DNA of 46,519 nucleotides from Eubacterium sp. (lineage in GTDB: Bacteria; Bacillota; Clostridia; Oscillospirales; Acutalibacteraceae): assembly GCA_017458975.1 (NCBI GenBank), contig JAFSZK010000090.1, forward strand, positions 1 to 46,519, written 5' to 3'. Numbering within the stretch: the stretch's first letter is position 1; each line of letters starts with the position of its first letter. Shown piece by piece: positions 33,003 to 41,526 of this stretch. A model generated the notes under the pieces. The model was not told the DNA's origin, did not search any database, and saw only the letters and a list, made by a program, of their open reading frames with translations. Both the position numbers and the translations under genes were made by a program.

Positions 33003-34127
33003 TTATTTCGTTGTTACGCTTTTGAAAAATTCAAGCGAGCCGTCAATTGCTTCCTGTCCCGATTTGCCAAACGGGTCTAAAATACTGAATACGTGAGGCA
33101 AAGCCTTACCGTTTTCATCGTTTCCGAAGTTTACGATTTCGTATTTGATACCCTTTTGTGCGAGAAGCTCGGAAGCTCTGTGAGTCTGGTCGTGAGCGAG
33201 CGCGTCGCCGTCGCTTGTAATAAGATATGTGGGCGGAAGCGAGGTATATTCAAGAATTTTGTCAAGGTCCATATACTCGTATGTTTCCTTCTTTTTGTAA
33301 TCCTTGCCCCACTGAATTTTTGTATAAACGCTGAACGCGCCGCCGTCCTTCATATATGCAACGGGTGAGGTAAGAACAAGCGCGTGAACCTTAAGACCCG
33401 CGTCAACAACTCTGAAGGTGTCGCGAAGCTCGGGACTTGTTAAAAATGCCGCTTCGTATGCTGCAATTTGTCCGCCTGCGGAGTCGCCCGTAAGCATAAC
33501 CTTTCCGAGGTCGCCGGGGTATGCGGGCATATTTGACCTAATCCAAAGCAACGCTTCGGCTACGTCCTGAAGCTGCTCGTTAACCGTAACGTCGGGAACA
33601 AGACGGTAGCTTACGGAAAACACGCAATAGCCCTTGCTTGCAAGCTCAAGACAGTAGTATTCGTTCAAATCCTTGTCGCCGTACATCCAGCCTCCGCCGT
33701 GAATATCAATAATTACGGGAAGCTTTTGCTTTTCCGTTCCCTTGGGATAGAAAACGTCAAGCTTATGATACATATTTCCGTCGTCAATATAAGGAATGCT
33801 CTTTTTCTTTTCAATGTTTTTCGGCGGGGTCTGCGTTGAATGCACCTTAGCGTCGCCATTTGCGCAAAAACGCCATACCATTTGCATTATTCTTATAACG
33901 GGATTATGTCTTATACCCTTTGAGCTGTCACATTTATATTCGATAGTATCGCTGTAAACCATACCGCCTACGGGTATGAGATTTTTTTCCGTATCGCGCT
34001 TCGGCATTGTAGTAATATTAATAAAAATAACCGAAGCAAGCGCGATAAATACGATAATACCTAAAATAACAACTAATGCTTTTTTGCCTTTTGAGAGCTT
34101 TTTCTTTTCTTTAACAGCTTCTGCCAT
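33003..34127 (-). CDS. Membrane-anchored alpha/beta hydrolase (HSL-type esterase)
   Basis: A 374-residue esterase or lipase-like protein. A membrane helix (about 17-38) anchors it; the catalytic domain should be outside. The oxyanion motif HGGGW is at 143-147 and the nucleophile Ser216 lies in GDSAGG, both typical of the hormone-sensitive-lipase family; the Asp (TSDGDALAHD region) and a late His (LPHVFS) complete the triad. ATG 34127 is preceded by AAGGAG; an in-frame start three codons earlier is less well placed. A consensus promoter lies upstream. The substrate is unknown. Confidence 0.87.
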   Translation of the reverse strand: MAEAVKEKKKLSKGKKALVVILGIIVFIALASVIFINITTMPKRDTEKNLIPVGGMVYSDTIEYKCDSSKGIRHNPVIRIMQMVWRFCANGDAKVHSTQTPPKNIEKKKSIPYIDDGNMYHKLDVFYPKGTEKQKLPVIIDIHGGGWMYGDKDLNEYYCLELASKGYCVFSVSYRLVPDVTVNEQLQDVAEALLWIRSNMPAYPGDLGKVMLTGDSAGGQIAAYEAAFLTSPELRDTFRVVDAGLKVHALVLTSPVAYMKDGGAFSVYTKIQWGKDYKKKETYEYMDLDKILEYTSLPPTYLITSDGDALAHDQTHRASELLAQKGIKYEIVNFGNDENGKALPHVFSILDPFGKSGQEAIDGSLEFFKSVTTK

Positions 34128-34149
34128 AATTCTCACTCCTTTTAAAAAG

Positions 34150-34178
34150 AGTATACATTATTATTTTTATGCTGTCAA
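34150..34178 (-). promoter_or_regulatory. Consensus promoter of the esterase gene
   Basis: On the minus strand TTGACA (34173-34178), 17-bp spacer, TATACT (34150-34155). Confidence 0.85.
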
Positions 34179-34204
34179 TTTTTAAAATAAAATATCATAT
34201 AAAT
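34174..34204 (+). promoter_or_regulatory. Possible sigma-E promoter of yqfC-yqfD
   Basis: GTCAATTT (34174-34181), 14-bp spacer and CATATAAAT (34196-34204) resemble sigma-E elements (GTCATATT and CATACAAT). yqfC and yqfD belong to the sigma-E regulon in Bacillus. The leader would be very short. Confidence 0.35.
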
Positions 34205-34219
34205 ATACGGGTGATAAGC

Positions 34220-34501
34220 TTGAAAAGGAACAGGGAAGAAAGCATTGCCGAATATGCGCTCTCGCCGAGCGTTGAAATAGTCGGGCGCGGGGAGTGCTAC
34301 GTTGATAAAATAAAAAGAATATCAAAGCTGACAAAGGAGAATATCGTTTTTGAACTAAAAGAATACAGCGTATCGGTATCGGGAAGCGAGCTTTATATCG
34401 GCTCATTTTCGGGCGAGGGCGCTCAGATTATGGGAAATATTACCTTGGTGGAGTTTTTGGAAAATGCTGAGAGTGACAAGATATCTTACGGGAACGGTTG
34501 A
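34220..34501 (+). CDS. yqfC: Sporulation protein YqfC
   Basis: A 93-residue protein of the YabP/YqfC family, the same length as the Bacillus protein. It has the beta-rich pattern VEIVGRGECYVD...ENIVFELKEYSVSVSGSELYIGSF (broken by loops). The start is taken as TTG 34220, with GGGTGAT upstream; longer readings begin before the likely promoter. yqfD overlaps its end by 38 bp. YqfC/YqfD act in the mother cell during sporulation; the biochemical role is not settled. Confidence 0.82.
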   Translation: MKRNREESIAEYALSPSVEIVGRGECYVDKIKRISKLTKENIVFELKEYSVSVSGSELYIGSFSGEGAQIMGNITLVEFLENAESDKISYGNG

Positions 34502-35624
34502 TTTTAAATTTGAGGAGGGCTTTTTTGAGGGCTTTATTAACGGGTGCCGAAACGAAAGGCTGAACATCTATAATATAGTCCGAAGCGAAAATGCGTTAAG
34601 CGCTTCAGCGCCGTCGGGGCTTTACGGCGAAATCTGCGCAGTTGCCGCTGATAACGGAGGAAGAATAACAGTTTTAAGAAAAAGGGGCTTCGGCGTTATT
34701 GCAAAAAAGCTTGAAAACAGGCTCGGAATTCTTTTCGGTCTGCTTCTTTGCGTTTTTCTTATTAATTTTCTGAGCGGTTTTATATGGAGTATTGACGTTA
34801 AGGGAAACGAAAAGCTCAGTGAAAGCGAGATTATTTCCTTTCTTGCGGATAACGGCTTTCACGAGGGTGTCTATTATAAAAGCGTTGATACAAGGCTTCT
34901 TGAAAACCTTTTGATGTCCTCCTTTGACGAGGTCGGCTGGGCGCATATTAACAGAAGCGGTACAAGGGCGAGCGTTGAAATAAGCGAAGCCACCGTCAAG
35001 CCCGAGATATATGAGAAAAAGGGCGCGAATCTTGTTGCAAAAAAGGACGGCGTAATTCTTAAAGCGATTGTATCCCGCGGCTTTCGTAAAGTAAAAAAAG
35101 GAGAAGCGGTTACAAAGGGAACGATTCTGATAAGCGGGGTAAGACAAAACGGAAGAAAAAATGAATTTGAATTTGCCGGGGGCGAGTTTATTGCCGAGGT
35201 GAAGGAGGAGGTTAATATAACTGTCAGCGCCGTTCAGAAATACAAGGGATACTATGAAGCAAAAGAATATAAAAGCCTTTATTTTTTCGGACTTGATATT
35301 CCGCTGACTTTAAAACGAAATAAGGAAAAAACCTTCGACAAAAGCGTAAGCACGTCTTATCTTAAACTTAATTCCGTAAGCCTTCCGATAGGAGTTAAAA
35401 CCGAAACCGTAACTCCCTATAAGGTATGTGAAAAGGAGCTTGATAAGAAATCGCTCAAAGCGCTTTGCAAAAGGGAATACGAAAAATATTTAAACGGGAG
35501 CTTTTCCGACGGGGGTATAATTACCGAAAACGTAAAGTTCAGCGTTAACGATGATTATGCAAGCGCCAAGGGTTATGTTATCTGCGCCGAGGATATCGGA
35601 GAGGAAGTTATAATTAAATATTGA
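34464..35624 (+). CDS. yqfD: Sporulation membrane protein YqfD
   Basis: A 386-residue protein with a cytoplasmic N-terminal domain (about 1-85), one membrane helix (about 88-110) and a large outer part that begins with a POTRA/FtsQ-like segment (IDVKGNEKLSESEIISFL) and contains 'GTILISGV'. This architecture matches YqfD. The ATG lies inside yqfC, with GGTGGAG upstream. The usual neighbours phoH and ybeY are absent; a hexuronate gene follows. Confidence 0.9.
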   Translation: MLRVTRYLTGTVDFKFEEGFFEGFINGCRNERLNIYNIVRSENALSASAPSGLYGEICAVAADNGGRITVLRKRGFGVIAKKLENRLGILFGLLLCVFLINFLSGFIWSIDVKGNEKLSESEIISFLADNGFHEGVYYKSVDTRLLENLLMSSFDEVGWAHINRSGTRASVEISEATVKPEIYEKKGANLVAKKDGVILKAIVSRGFRKVKKGEAVTKGTILISGVRQNGRKNEFEFAGGEFIAEVKEEVNITVSAVQKYKGYYEAKEYKSLYFFGLDIPLTLKRNKEKTFDKSVSTSYLKLNSVSLPIGVKTETVTPYKVCEKELDKKSLKALCKREYEKYLNGSFSDGGIITENVKFSVNDDYASAKGYVICAEDIGEEVIIKY

Positions 35625-35649
35625 TAATAGAGTTGTAATATGATAAAAT
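35621..35649 (+). promoter_or_regulatory. Promoter of the mannonate oxidoreductase gene
   Basis: TTGATA (35621-35626, overlapping the yqfD stop), 17-bp spacer, TAAAAT (35644-35649). Confidence 0.8.
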
Positions 35650-35676
35650 TAAAAGGAAATTAAAGGAGGCGTTTTT

Positions 35677-36525
35677 ATGCTACACGAAAACTTAAAAGGC
35701 AGGGTTGCCGTTGTTACGGGCGGCGGCGGAGTGCTTTGCGGTGCTTTTGCAAAAACTCTTGCCAAACAGGGCTGCAAGGTTGCTGTTCTTGATTTAAACG
35801 AAGAGGCGGCTCAGAAATGTGCCGACGAGATAAACGCCGACGGCGGTATAGCAATTGCAGTGGGATGTAATGTTCTTGAAATTGACTCAATGCAAAGGGC
35901 AAGGGATATTATAGCGGACAAGCTCGGAACCTGTGATATTCTTTTAAACGGCGCGGGCGGAAATAACCCGAAGGGTACAACGACTAAGGACACTCTTGAA
36001 AAGATTGACCTTGTTCAGAAGGACGAAAATATCAAAACATTTTTTGACCTTGACCCAAGCGGTATCAGCTTTGTGTTTAATCTTAATTTCCTCGGAACGC
36101 TTATTCCTACTCAGGTATTTGCAAAGGATATGGTGGAAAAGGAAAATGCGTGTATCGTTATGATAACCTCGATGAACGCGTTCAGACCTTTAACAAGAAT
36201 TCCTGCTTATTCGGCGGCTAAGGCTGCGGTTAAGAATTTTACCGAGTGGATGGCGGTTCACTTTGCTCCTATGGGAATAAGAGTTAACGCTATTGCGCCC
36301 GGCTTCTTTTCAACAAAGCAGAACGCGGCGCTCCTCTGGAACGAGGACGGCTCGCCCACCGAGAGAACGGGCAAGATTCTTGCTGCGACTCCTATGGACC
36401 GTTTCGGCGAGCCCGAGGAGCTTGACGGCACGCTGCTCTTCCTTTGCGATGAGGCGTACAGCGGCTTTATAACAGGTGTAAATATTCCCGTTGACGGCGG
36501 ATTTAACGCATATTCGGGCGTATAA
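35677..36525 (+). CDS. uxuB: D-mannonate oxidoreductase (SDR family)
   Basis: A 282-residue short-chain dehydrogenase. NAD(P)-binding TGGGGVLCG is at 14-22, with Asn91 (NGAGG), Ser165, Tyr178 and Lys182 (YSAAK) as the catalytic set. The GGVLCG loop and the long insertion near 100-128 are typical of SDR-type fructuronate reductases, which convert D-fructuronate to D-mannonate. Proximity to uxaC, kdgK and eda supports this. AAAGGAGG precedes the ATG. The match to the SDR family is certain; the substrate is inferred from family style and context. Confidence 0.82.
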   Translation: MLHENLKGRVAVVTGGGGVLCGAFAKTLAKQGCKVAVLDLNEEAAQKCADEINADGGIAIAVGCNVLEIDSMQRARDIIADKLGTCDILLNGAGGNNPKGTTTKDTLEKIDLVQKDENIKTFFDLDPSGISFVFNLNFLGTLIPTQVFAKDMVEKENACIVMITSMNAFRPLTRIPAYSAAKAAVKNFTEWMAVHFAPMGIRVNAIAPGFFSTKQNAALLWNEDGSPTERTGKILAATPMDRFGEPEELDGTLLFLCDEAYSGFITGVNIPVDGGFNAYSGV

Positions 36526-36541
36526 ACGAAAGGAGAAACAA

Positions 36542-37504
36542 ATGGCTAAAAGAGAACTTGCGCAGGCGGTCATTGATTCGTCAAACGCGTGTGCTGAATT
36601 AAAAGATGCAGCGCAGAAATATATTGACTCCCTCGGTACGGAGGAAGAAATAAAATATGCTAAATTCCTTATTGCCGAAGCGGAAGAGGATATTTGCTCA
36701 ATTGATTCTGCAATCGCCTTTTTACAGAGCGATAAGGCAAAGGAGATTTTCGGCGAGGAGCTTGCAAATGCAAAGCTTCAGGAGACCTTGAACAATAAGG
36801 CGAACGGTGAAGTATTCTGCGGCTGTGAGGGCTGCAGAGCGGCTAAGGCGATAATTGATAATAAAGCGCTTTTGCTTCCGCCCGAGGCTCCCGTAAACGA
36901 GGAGGTACCGCTTACCAAAAAATGGTATTTCTGGGTTCTTATTGCGCTTATAGTAATCGGCTTGATTATTGCAATTTGCGTAGGCGCTTCTTCACGCTCA
37001 AATAAGACAGACGTTACCACAACCGAGTCAACGAGCGTTGTAACCTCCGAGACAACCACCGAAAAGAAAAAAACAACAACCGAAGAGGAAACAGAGGAAG
37101 TAACGAAGGCTACTAAGCTTAAGGGCATTAAAAAGGTTAATACCGTTGACTATTCGGTAGCTGACGACGAAAGCGGATTTAATGCTGTAATTATGTATCT
37201 TAACAGCGCCGATAAGGATTTCGACGGCTACGAAATACAGGTTATCGACCCGTATGCAAGCACAACAAAAACAAAGTATCTTAAGCCTGATACCAAGGCG
37301 GTATATTTTGAAACGCAGGATACGGTTTATATGGTAAGAGCCAGAACCTATAAGGGCACGCCTGACGACAGCGACGCTCAGCTCAGCGAGTGGACGGAGC
37401 TTTGCGACAGCGACTTTATAGACGAAACAAAGCCCGTAGAAATTGATACCGCAAAGTGGAACGAAATCTCCTCGGAAAAAGGTATTTTAAACTTAACTGA
37501 CTAA
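36542..37504 (+). CDS. Membrane protein with 'Hsp90-like' small domain and Fn3-like tail
   Basis: A 320-residue protein. Residues 1-110 resemble a small helical, Cys-containing protein widespread in Clostridia and often mislabelled 'molecular chaperone Hsp90'; it shows the FGEE and C93xC95xxC98 features but no ATPase motifs. A membrane helix (about 127-147) follows, then a Thr/Glu-rich linker (150-190) and a C-terminal beta domain resembling Fn3. ATG 36542 has AAAGGAG upstream. It is 16 bp after uxuB and likely co-transcribed. The N-terminus is cytoplasmic if the usual topology holds. Function unknown. Confidence 0.75.
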   Translation: MAKRELAQAVIDSSNACAELKDAAQKYIDSLGTEEEIKYAKFLIAEAEEDICSIDSAIAFLQSDKAKEIFGEELANAKLQETLNNKANGEVFCGCEGCRAAKAIIDNKALLLPPEAPVNEEVPLTKKWYFWVLIALIVIGLIIAICVGASSRSNKTDVTTTESTSVVTSETTTEKKKTTTEEETEEVTKATKLKGIKKVNTVDYSVADDESGFNAVIMYLNSADKDFDGYEIQVIDPYASTTKTKYLKPDTKAVYFETQDTVYMVRARTYKGTPDDSDAQLSEWTELCDSDFIDETKPVEIDTAKWNEISSEKGILNLTD

Positions 37505-37507
37505 AAC

Positions 37508-37535
37508 AAAAAAGCTCCCTGCTGGGAGCTTTTTT
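37508..37535. terminator. Bidirectional terminator
   Basis: AAAAAAGCTCCC (37508-37519) pairs with GGGAGCTTTTTT (37524-37535), loop TGCT. It separates the convergent units and overlaps the stop of eda. Confidence 0.9.
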
Positions 37536-38188
37536 TATTTCATTTCTTGTCGTGCTTCTTTTATGCGCTGTACGAAGATTTTACCCGTTTCGGTAATCTT
37601 GTCATAGTCGCCCGTCTTTGCGCCTGCGGTAAGGGAGGAGCCCGCGCCTACCGCGATTGCGCCCGCCTTAATCCAGTCCTTGACGTTGTCAATATCAACG
37701 CCGCCCGAGGGCATCATAACCGCCTGCGGAATAGGACCGTGGATATCCTTAATAAACCTCGGACCTGCAAGGTCGCCGGGGAATACCTTAAGCACGTCCG
37801 CGCCGGCTTCCATCGCTCTTACTGCCTCGGTGGGAGTATATATACCGGGCATTGAGGGTATGCCGTAGCGGTTACAGCATTTTACGGTTTCGGGGTCAAA
37901 ATAGGGGGATACGATATATTCCGCGCCGGCTAAAATTGCAATTCTTGCGGTAGCGGCGTCCATAACCGTACCTGCGCCTATAATAATTTCGCCTGACGAG
38001 TATTTTGTTTTCATAGCCTCAATAAGCTTATCCGCATGGGGTACGGTAAAGGTAAGCTCAATAGCCGCAACTCCGCCTGCAATACAGGCGTCGGTAATTT
38101 TTTCAGCCTGTTCAATTGAGGTTGCGCGAACCACTGCGACAATACCGACCTCTTCAATTTTCTTTAAGGTTTCAAATTTATTAGCCAT
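37535..38188 (-). CDS. eda: KDPG aldolase (KDPG/KHG aldolase)
   Basis: A 217-residue class I aldolase that splits 2-keto-3-deoxy-6-phosphogluconate into pyruvate and glyceraldehyde 3-phosphate. Schiff-base Lys134 lies in VLKVFPG, Glu44 in IELTF, and GAGTV and MPSGGV form phosphate and pyruvate sites. ATG 38188 follows AAGGAG; a longer in-frame reading would lie within kdgK. It is the last gene of uxaC-kdgK-eda, 10 bp after kdgK. Confidence 0.94.
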   Translation of the reverse strand: MANKFETLKKIEEVGIVAVVRATSIEQAEKITDACIAGGVAAIELTFTVPHADKLIEAMKTKYSSGEIIIGAGTVMDAATARIAILAGAEYIVSPYFDPETVKCCNRYGIPSMPGIYTPTEAVRAMEAGADVLKVFPGDLAGPRFIKDIHGPIPQAVMMPSGGVDIDNVKDWIKAGAIAVGAGSSLTAGAKTGDYDKITETGKIFVQRIKEARQEMK

Positions 38189-38198
38189 AATAATCTCC

Positions 38199-39296
38199 TT
38201 ATCTCTGTACGCGTGCCGAAGCGCCGCCAACCTTTGCTTCAACCTCTTTAAGGCTTGCCATTGAGGTATCGCCCGGGGTGGTCATTGCAAGCGCGCCGTG
38301 TACCACGCCGTAATCAAGAGCCTTTTGAGCGTCGCCGAAGGTCATAAGTCCGTATATTAAACCGCTTGCAAAGCTGTCGCCGCCGCCGACTCTGTCAAGA
38401 ATTTCAAGAGCGGGAAATTCAATTGAATTGTATATTTTTCCGTCAGAGCGGCAAATTGCTTTCCAGTCGTTAACCGTAGCGGTTTTAACGGTTCTCAGCG
38501 TTGTTGCAATAACCTTGAAATTAGGATAAGCCTTTGTTACGGTTTCAAGCATTTTATAATATCCGTCAAGGTTAAGCTCTTTAAGCTCGGTGTCGTTGCC
38601 CTCAACCTCAAAGCCGAGGCAGGCGGTGAAGTCCTCCTCGTTGCCTATCATAACGTCAACGTACTTTGCAATTTCGCGGTTAACCTTCTGCGCCTTTTTC
38701 TGACCTCCGATATCCTTCCAGAGGGACGGACGGTAGTTAAGGTCGTAGGACACGACGGTTCCGTATTGCTTAGCCTTTTTAACCGCTTCGATAACGGTCT
38801 GCGCCGAGGTTTCAGAAAGCGCCGCGTAAATGCCGCCCGTGTGGAGCCAGCGAACGCCGAGAGTACCGAAAATATAATCAAAGTCGACGTCGTCCTTTGT
38901 CATTTTTGAAACAGCGGTGTTGCCCCTGTCGGACGCGCCCACGGCTCCTCTTATACCGAACCCGCGCTCGGTAAAGTTAAGTCCGTTTCTTACGTTTCTT
39001 CCGATACCGTCGTAGGGGAACCACTTAATAAGACTTGTATCAACTCCGCCCTGAAGAATTAAATCCTCAAGAAGATAACCGATTTCGTTTTCCGCAAAAG
39101 CGGTAATAACGGAGGTTTTAAGCCCGAAGCAGCGTCTTAAACCTCTTGCAACGTTGTATTCTCCGCCGCCCTCCCACGCTTTGAAGGAACGGGCGGTTTT
39201 TATTCTTCCCTCTCCGGGGTCAAGGCGAAGCATAACTTCGCCGAGGGAAACCTCGTCAAAGGTACATTTGTCCTTAGGCTTTATTTTTAAATCCAT
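38199..39296 (-). CDS. kdgK: 2-keto-3-deoxygluconate kinase (PfkB family)
   Basis: A 365-residue sugar kinase. The PfkB signature near the C-terminus, DRVGGGDSFASGLIYG, contains the catalytic Asp, and an N-terminal GGGEYNVARGL matches the sugar-binding region. It phosphorylates KDG to KDPG. It is flanked by uxaC and eda with gaps of about 10 bp. GGAGA precedes the ATG. Assignment to KDG rests on context as well as family. Confidence 0.9.
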   Translation of the reverse strand: MDLKIKPKDKCTFDEVSLGEVMLRLDPGEGRIKTARSFKAWEGGGEYNVARGLRRCFGLKTSVITAFAENEIGYLLEDLILQGGVDTSLIKWFPYDGIGRNVRNGLNFTERGFGIRGAVGASDRGNTAVSKMTKDDVDFDYIFGTLGVRWLHTGGIYAALSETSAQTVIEAVKKAKQYGTVVSYDLNYRPSLWKDIGGQKKAQKVNREIAKYVDVMIGNEEDFTACLGFEVEGNDTELKELNLDGYYKMLETVTKAYPNFKVIATTLRTVKTATVNDWKAICRSDGKIYNSIEFPALEILDRVGGGDSFASGLIYGLMTFGDAQKALDYGVVHGALAMTTPGDTSMASLKEVEAKVGGASARVQR

Positions 39297-39307
39297 ATTT
39301 TTCTCCG

Positions 39308-40708
39308 TTATTTAAAACCAAAGTATTTTACTGCGTTATTGAAGCATATGCCCTCAATAATCTCTTTAATAATTTCTTCGTCGTATGATACCATACCCTC
39401 GTCGAGCCACTCTCCGATAAGGCGACACATAATTCTTCTGAAATACTCGTGTCTTGCGTAGGAGGTAAACGAGCGCGAGTCGGTTTCCATACCTACAAAC
39501 TTTCCGAGCACGCCGAGATTTGCAAGACTCTTCATCTGGGCTGTCATACCGTCCATTGTATCAAGGAACCACCATGCGGGACCGAACTGGATTTTGCTTT
39601 CAGCCTCTGCGCTCTGGAAGTTTCCGAGCATTGTTGCAAGAACGGTATTGTCCTTGTCGTTAAGGTTAAACAAAATTGTTTTCGGAAGAAAGCCCATATA
39701 ATCGAGCGAGTCGAGAAAACGGGAGAGCGGCTTTGCGATTTCGCAGTCGCCGACGCTGTCGTATCCCGTATCCGCGCCGAGGGATATAAACTGTCTTGAA
39801 TTATTATTTCTCATTGCGCCGATATGTATTTCCATAACCCATCCGAGCTCGCTGTATTTCTTACCGAGGGAGAGCATAACGGCGGTTCTGTACTTATCCG
39901 TTTCGCTCTGAGTGAGGTATTTTCCCTCAAGACCCTTTTCAAAAATTTCCTCGAGCTCCGCCTCGCTTGATACCTCAAAGGGTACGTAGTCAAACGCCTG
40001 GTCGGAAACCTTGCAGCCTGCGGAGTTGAAATATTCCGCTCTGACCTCAAGCGCCCTGCATACGTCGGCAACGGTGTTAATAGCAATTCCCGAGGCTTTC
40101 GAGAGCTCGGATATATAGTCGCCGAAGCCGTCGAGGTTGATGTTAAGCGCCTTGTCGGGACGGAAGGAGGGGAGAACCTCAAAGGATAAATTCTTTTCCT
40201 TTAAAAGCTTATGATATTTTAAATCGTCAATCGGGTCGTCGGTTGTGCAGACATATTTTACGTTTGACTTTTCAATAAGGCTTTGCGGTCTGAAATCTCC
40301 GTTTTTAATCGCCTGGTTTGCTTTTTCATAAATCTCGTCGGCGGTTTTTTCACTCAGCGGGGTTTCAATGCCGAAATATCTTTGAAGCTCAAGATGCGCC
40401 CAATGGTAAAGAGGGTTGCCTATACAGTACTGTAATGTCTTTGCAAACGCTCTGAATTTATCCTTAGGCGATGCGTCGCCCGTACAGTATTTTTCCTCAA
40501 TGCCCGCGCTTCTCATAGCGCGCCATTTATAATGGTCGCCCGAAAGCCAGAGCTGTGAAATATCGCTCGGTTCCTTATTTTCATATATTTCCTCAGGACT
40601 CAGATGACAGTGGTAGTCGCAAATAGGCATATTTTTTGCAAATTCATGGTAAAGCTTTTTTGCGCTTTCACCGTTTAAAAGGAAGTCCTTATCCATAAAT
40701 GCTTTCAT
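39308..40708 (-). CDS. uxaC: Glucuronate/galacturonate isomerase
   Basis: A 466-residue isomerase of the UxaC family that converts D-glucuronate to D-fructuronate (and galacturonate to tagaturonate). The N-terminal metal motif DYHCHLSPEE has His33 and His35. Also visible are the 'TTDDPIDDLKYH' segment and 'EIHIGAMRNNN', and the length is normal. AGGGGTGA precedes the ATG, and a strong promoter lies upstream. It is the first gene of uxaC-kdgK-eda. Confidence 0.95.
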   Translation of the reverse strand: MKAFMDKDFLLNGESAKKLYHEFAKNMPICDYHCHLSPEEIYENKEPSDISQLWLSGDHYKWRAMRSAGIEEKYCTGDASPKDKFRAFAKTLQYCIGNPLYHWAHLELQRYFGIETPLSEKTADEIYEKANQAIKNGDFRPQSLIEKSNVKYVCTTDDPIDDLKYHKLLKEKNLSFEVLPSFRPDKALNINLDGFGDYISELSKASGIAINTVADVCRALEVRAEYFNSAGCKVSDQAFDYVPFEVSSEAELEEIFEKGLEGKYLTQSETDKYRTAVMLSLGKKYSELGWVMEIHIGAMRNNNSRQFISLGADTGYDSVGDCEIAKPLSRFLDSLDYMGFLPKTILFNLNDKDNTVLATMLGNFQSAEAESKIQFGPAWWFLDTMDGMTAQMKSLANLGVLGKFVGMETDSRSFTSYARHEYFRRIMCRLIGEWLDEGMVSYDEEIIKEIIEGICFNNAVKYFGFK

Positions 40709-40731
40709 ATTTTCACCCCTTAATCACAATT

Positions 40732-40760
40732 ATTATATACTGTAAGGTTTTTCTTTTCAA
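40732..40760 (-). promoter_or_regulatory. Promoter of uxaC-kdgK-eda
   Basis: On the minus strand TTGAAA (40755-40760), 17-bp spacer, TATAAT (40732-40737). Confidence 0.85.
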
Positions 40761-40810
40761 TAATATAGTAAAATAAAAATAAAAGAATTTTAAATTTATT
40801 CGCGTTTGCA

Positions 40811-40839
40811 TTGACAAAAAAGAATAAAAATTTTAAAAT
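40811..40839 (+). promoter_or_regulatory. Consensus promoter of the TM2 gene
   Basis: TTGACA (40811-40816), 17-bp spacer, TAAAAT (40834-40839). Confidence 0.85.
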
Positions 40840-40872
40840 TAGTATATAAATTTTTGTAAAGGAGTTAGTACT

Positions 40873-41514
40873 ATGAATTGTCCTAATTGCGGAAGAGAAT
40901 TAATGGAAGGCGAGGTTTGCACCTGTACCGAAAACGTACAAAGCGAACCGGTTGAAACTCCGGCAGCGGAGCCTGTACAGAGCGAAACGCCCGTAACACA
41001 GGAGGCGCAGCCCCAAAGCGAAGCGGCTTCACAACCGAATTATTATCAGCCGCCCCAGCAGCCTTATTATTCACCCGAACAGGCGCAACAGAATTATTAT
41101 CAGCAGCCGCAGCAGGCTTATTATCAGCCACCGGTAGCTCCCGTAATGCCGCAGCCCGTTATTGAAATGCCTGCAAGAACCGATTATCCCGAGGGATATA
41201 AAATTAAGAGAAAGTATGTTGCGGTTATTCTTGCAGCGTGTCTCGGCTGTATCGGTATTCACCATTTCTATCTCGGCGATAAAACAAAGGGAATTATTAA
41301 AATCCTTCTTACAACACTCGGCGCGCTTATTGTCGTAGGTCCCATAGTTGCTTATGTGTGGTCAATCGTTGACGCAGTATTACTCTTAACCGAAAACGAG
41401 GATAAGGACGCAAACGGCTTCAAGATTCAGACCTTTGAGGAAGCTCTCGTAGCCGAAAGACTCAGAGCCGAAGCGCAGGCAAAGGAAGAGGAAGAGGAAG
41501 CAGAAGCAGAATAA
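40873..41514 (+). CDS. TM2-domain protein with zinc ribbon
   Basis: A 213-residue protein. An N-terminal mini zinc ribbon (CPNC at 3-6, CTC at 16-18) is followed by a Pro/Gln/Tyr-rich low-complexity stretch (about 40-100), then a TM2 domain (about 112-180) with two membrane helices, the motifs GCIGIHHFYLGD and a DAVLLL end, and an acidic tail. TM2 proteins are widespread and of unknown function. The RBS AAAGGAG precedes the ATG. Its 3' side carries a 67-bp tandem repeat and a terminator. Confidence 0.85.
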   Translation: MNCPNCGRELMEGEVCTCTENVQSEPVETPAAEPVQSETPVTQEAQPQSEAASQPNYYQPPQQPYYSPEQAQQNYYQQPQQAYYQPPVAPVMPQPVIEMPARTDYPEGYKIKRKYVAVILAACLGCIGIHHFYLGDKTKGIIKILLTTLGALIVVGPIVAYVWSIVDAVLLLTENEDKDANGFKIQTFEEALVAERLRAEAQAKEEEEEAEAE

Positions 41515-41526
41515 ATGAAGTAATGT

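Noticed and set aside
36491..36541. Longer start for the 'Hsp90-like' membrane protein
   Set aside because: It overlaps the end of uxuB; AAAGGAG directly precedes ATG 36542.
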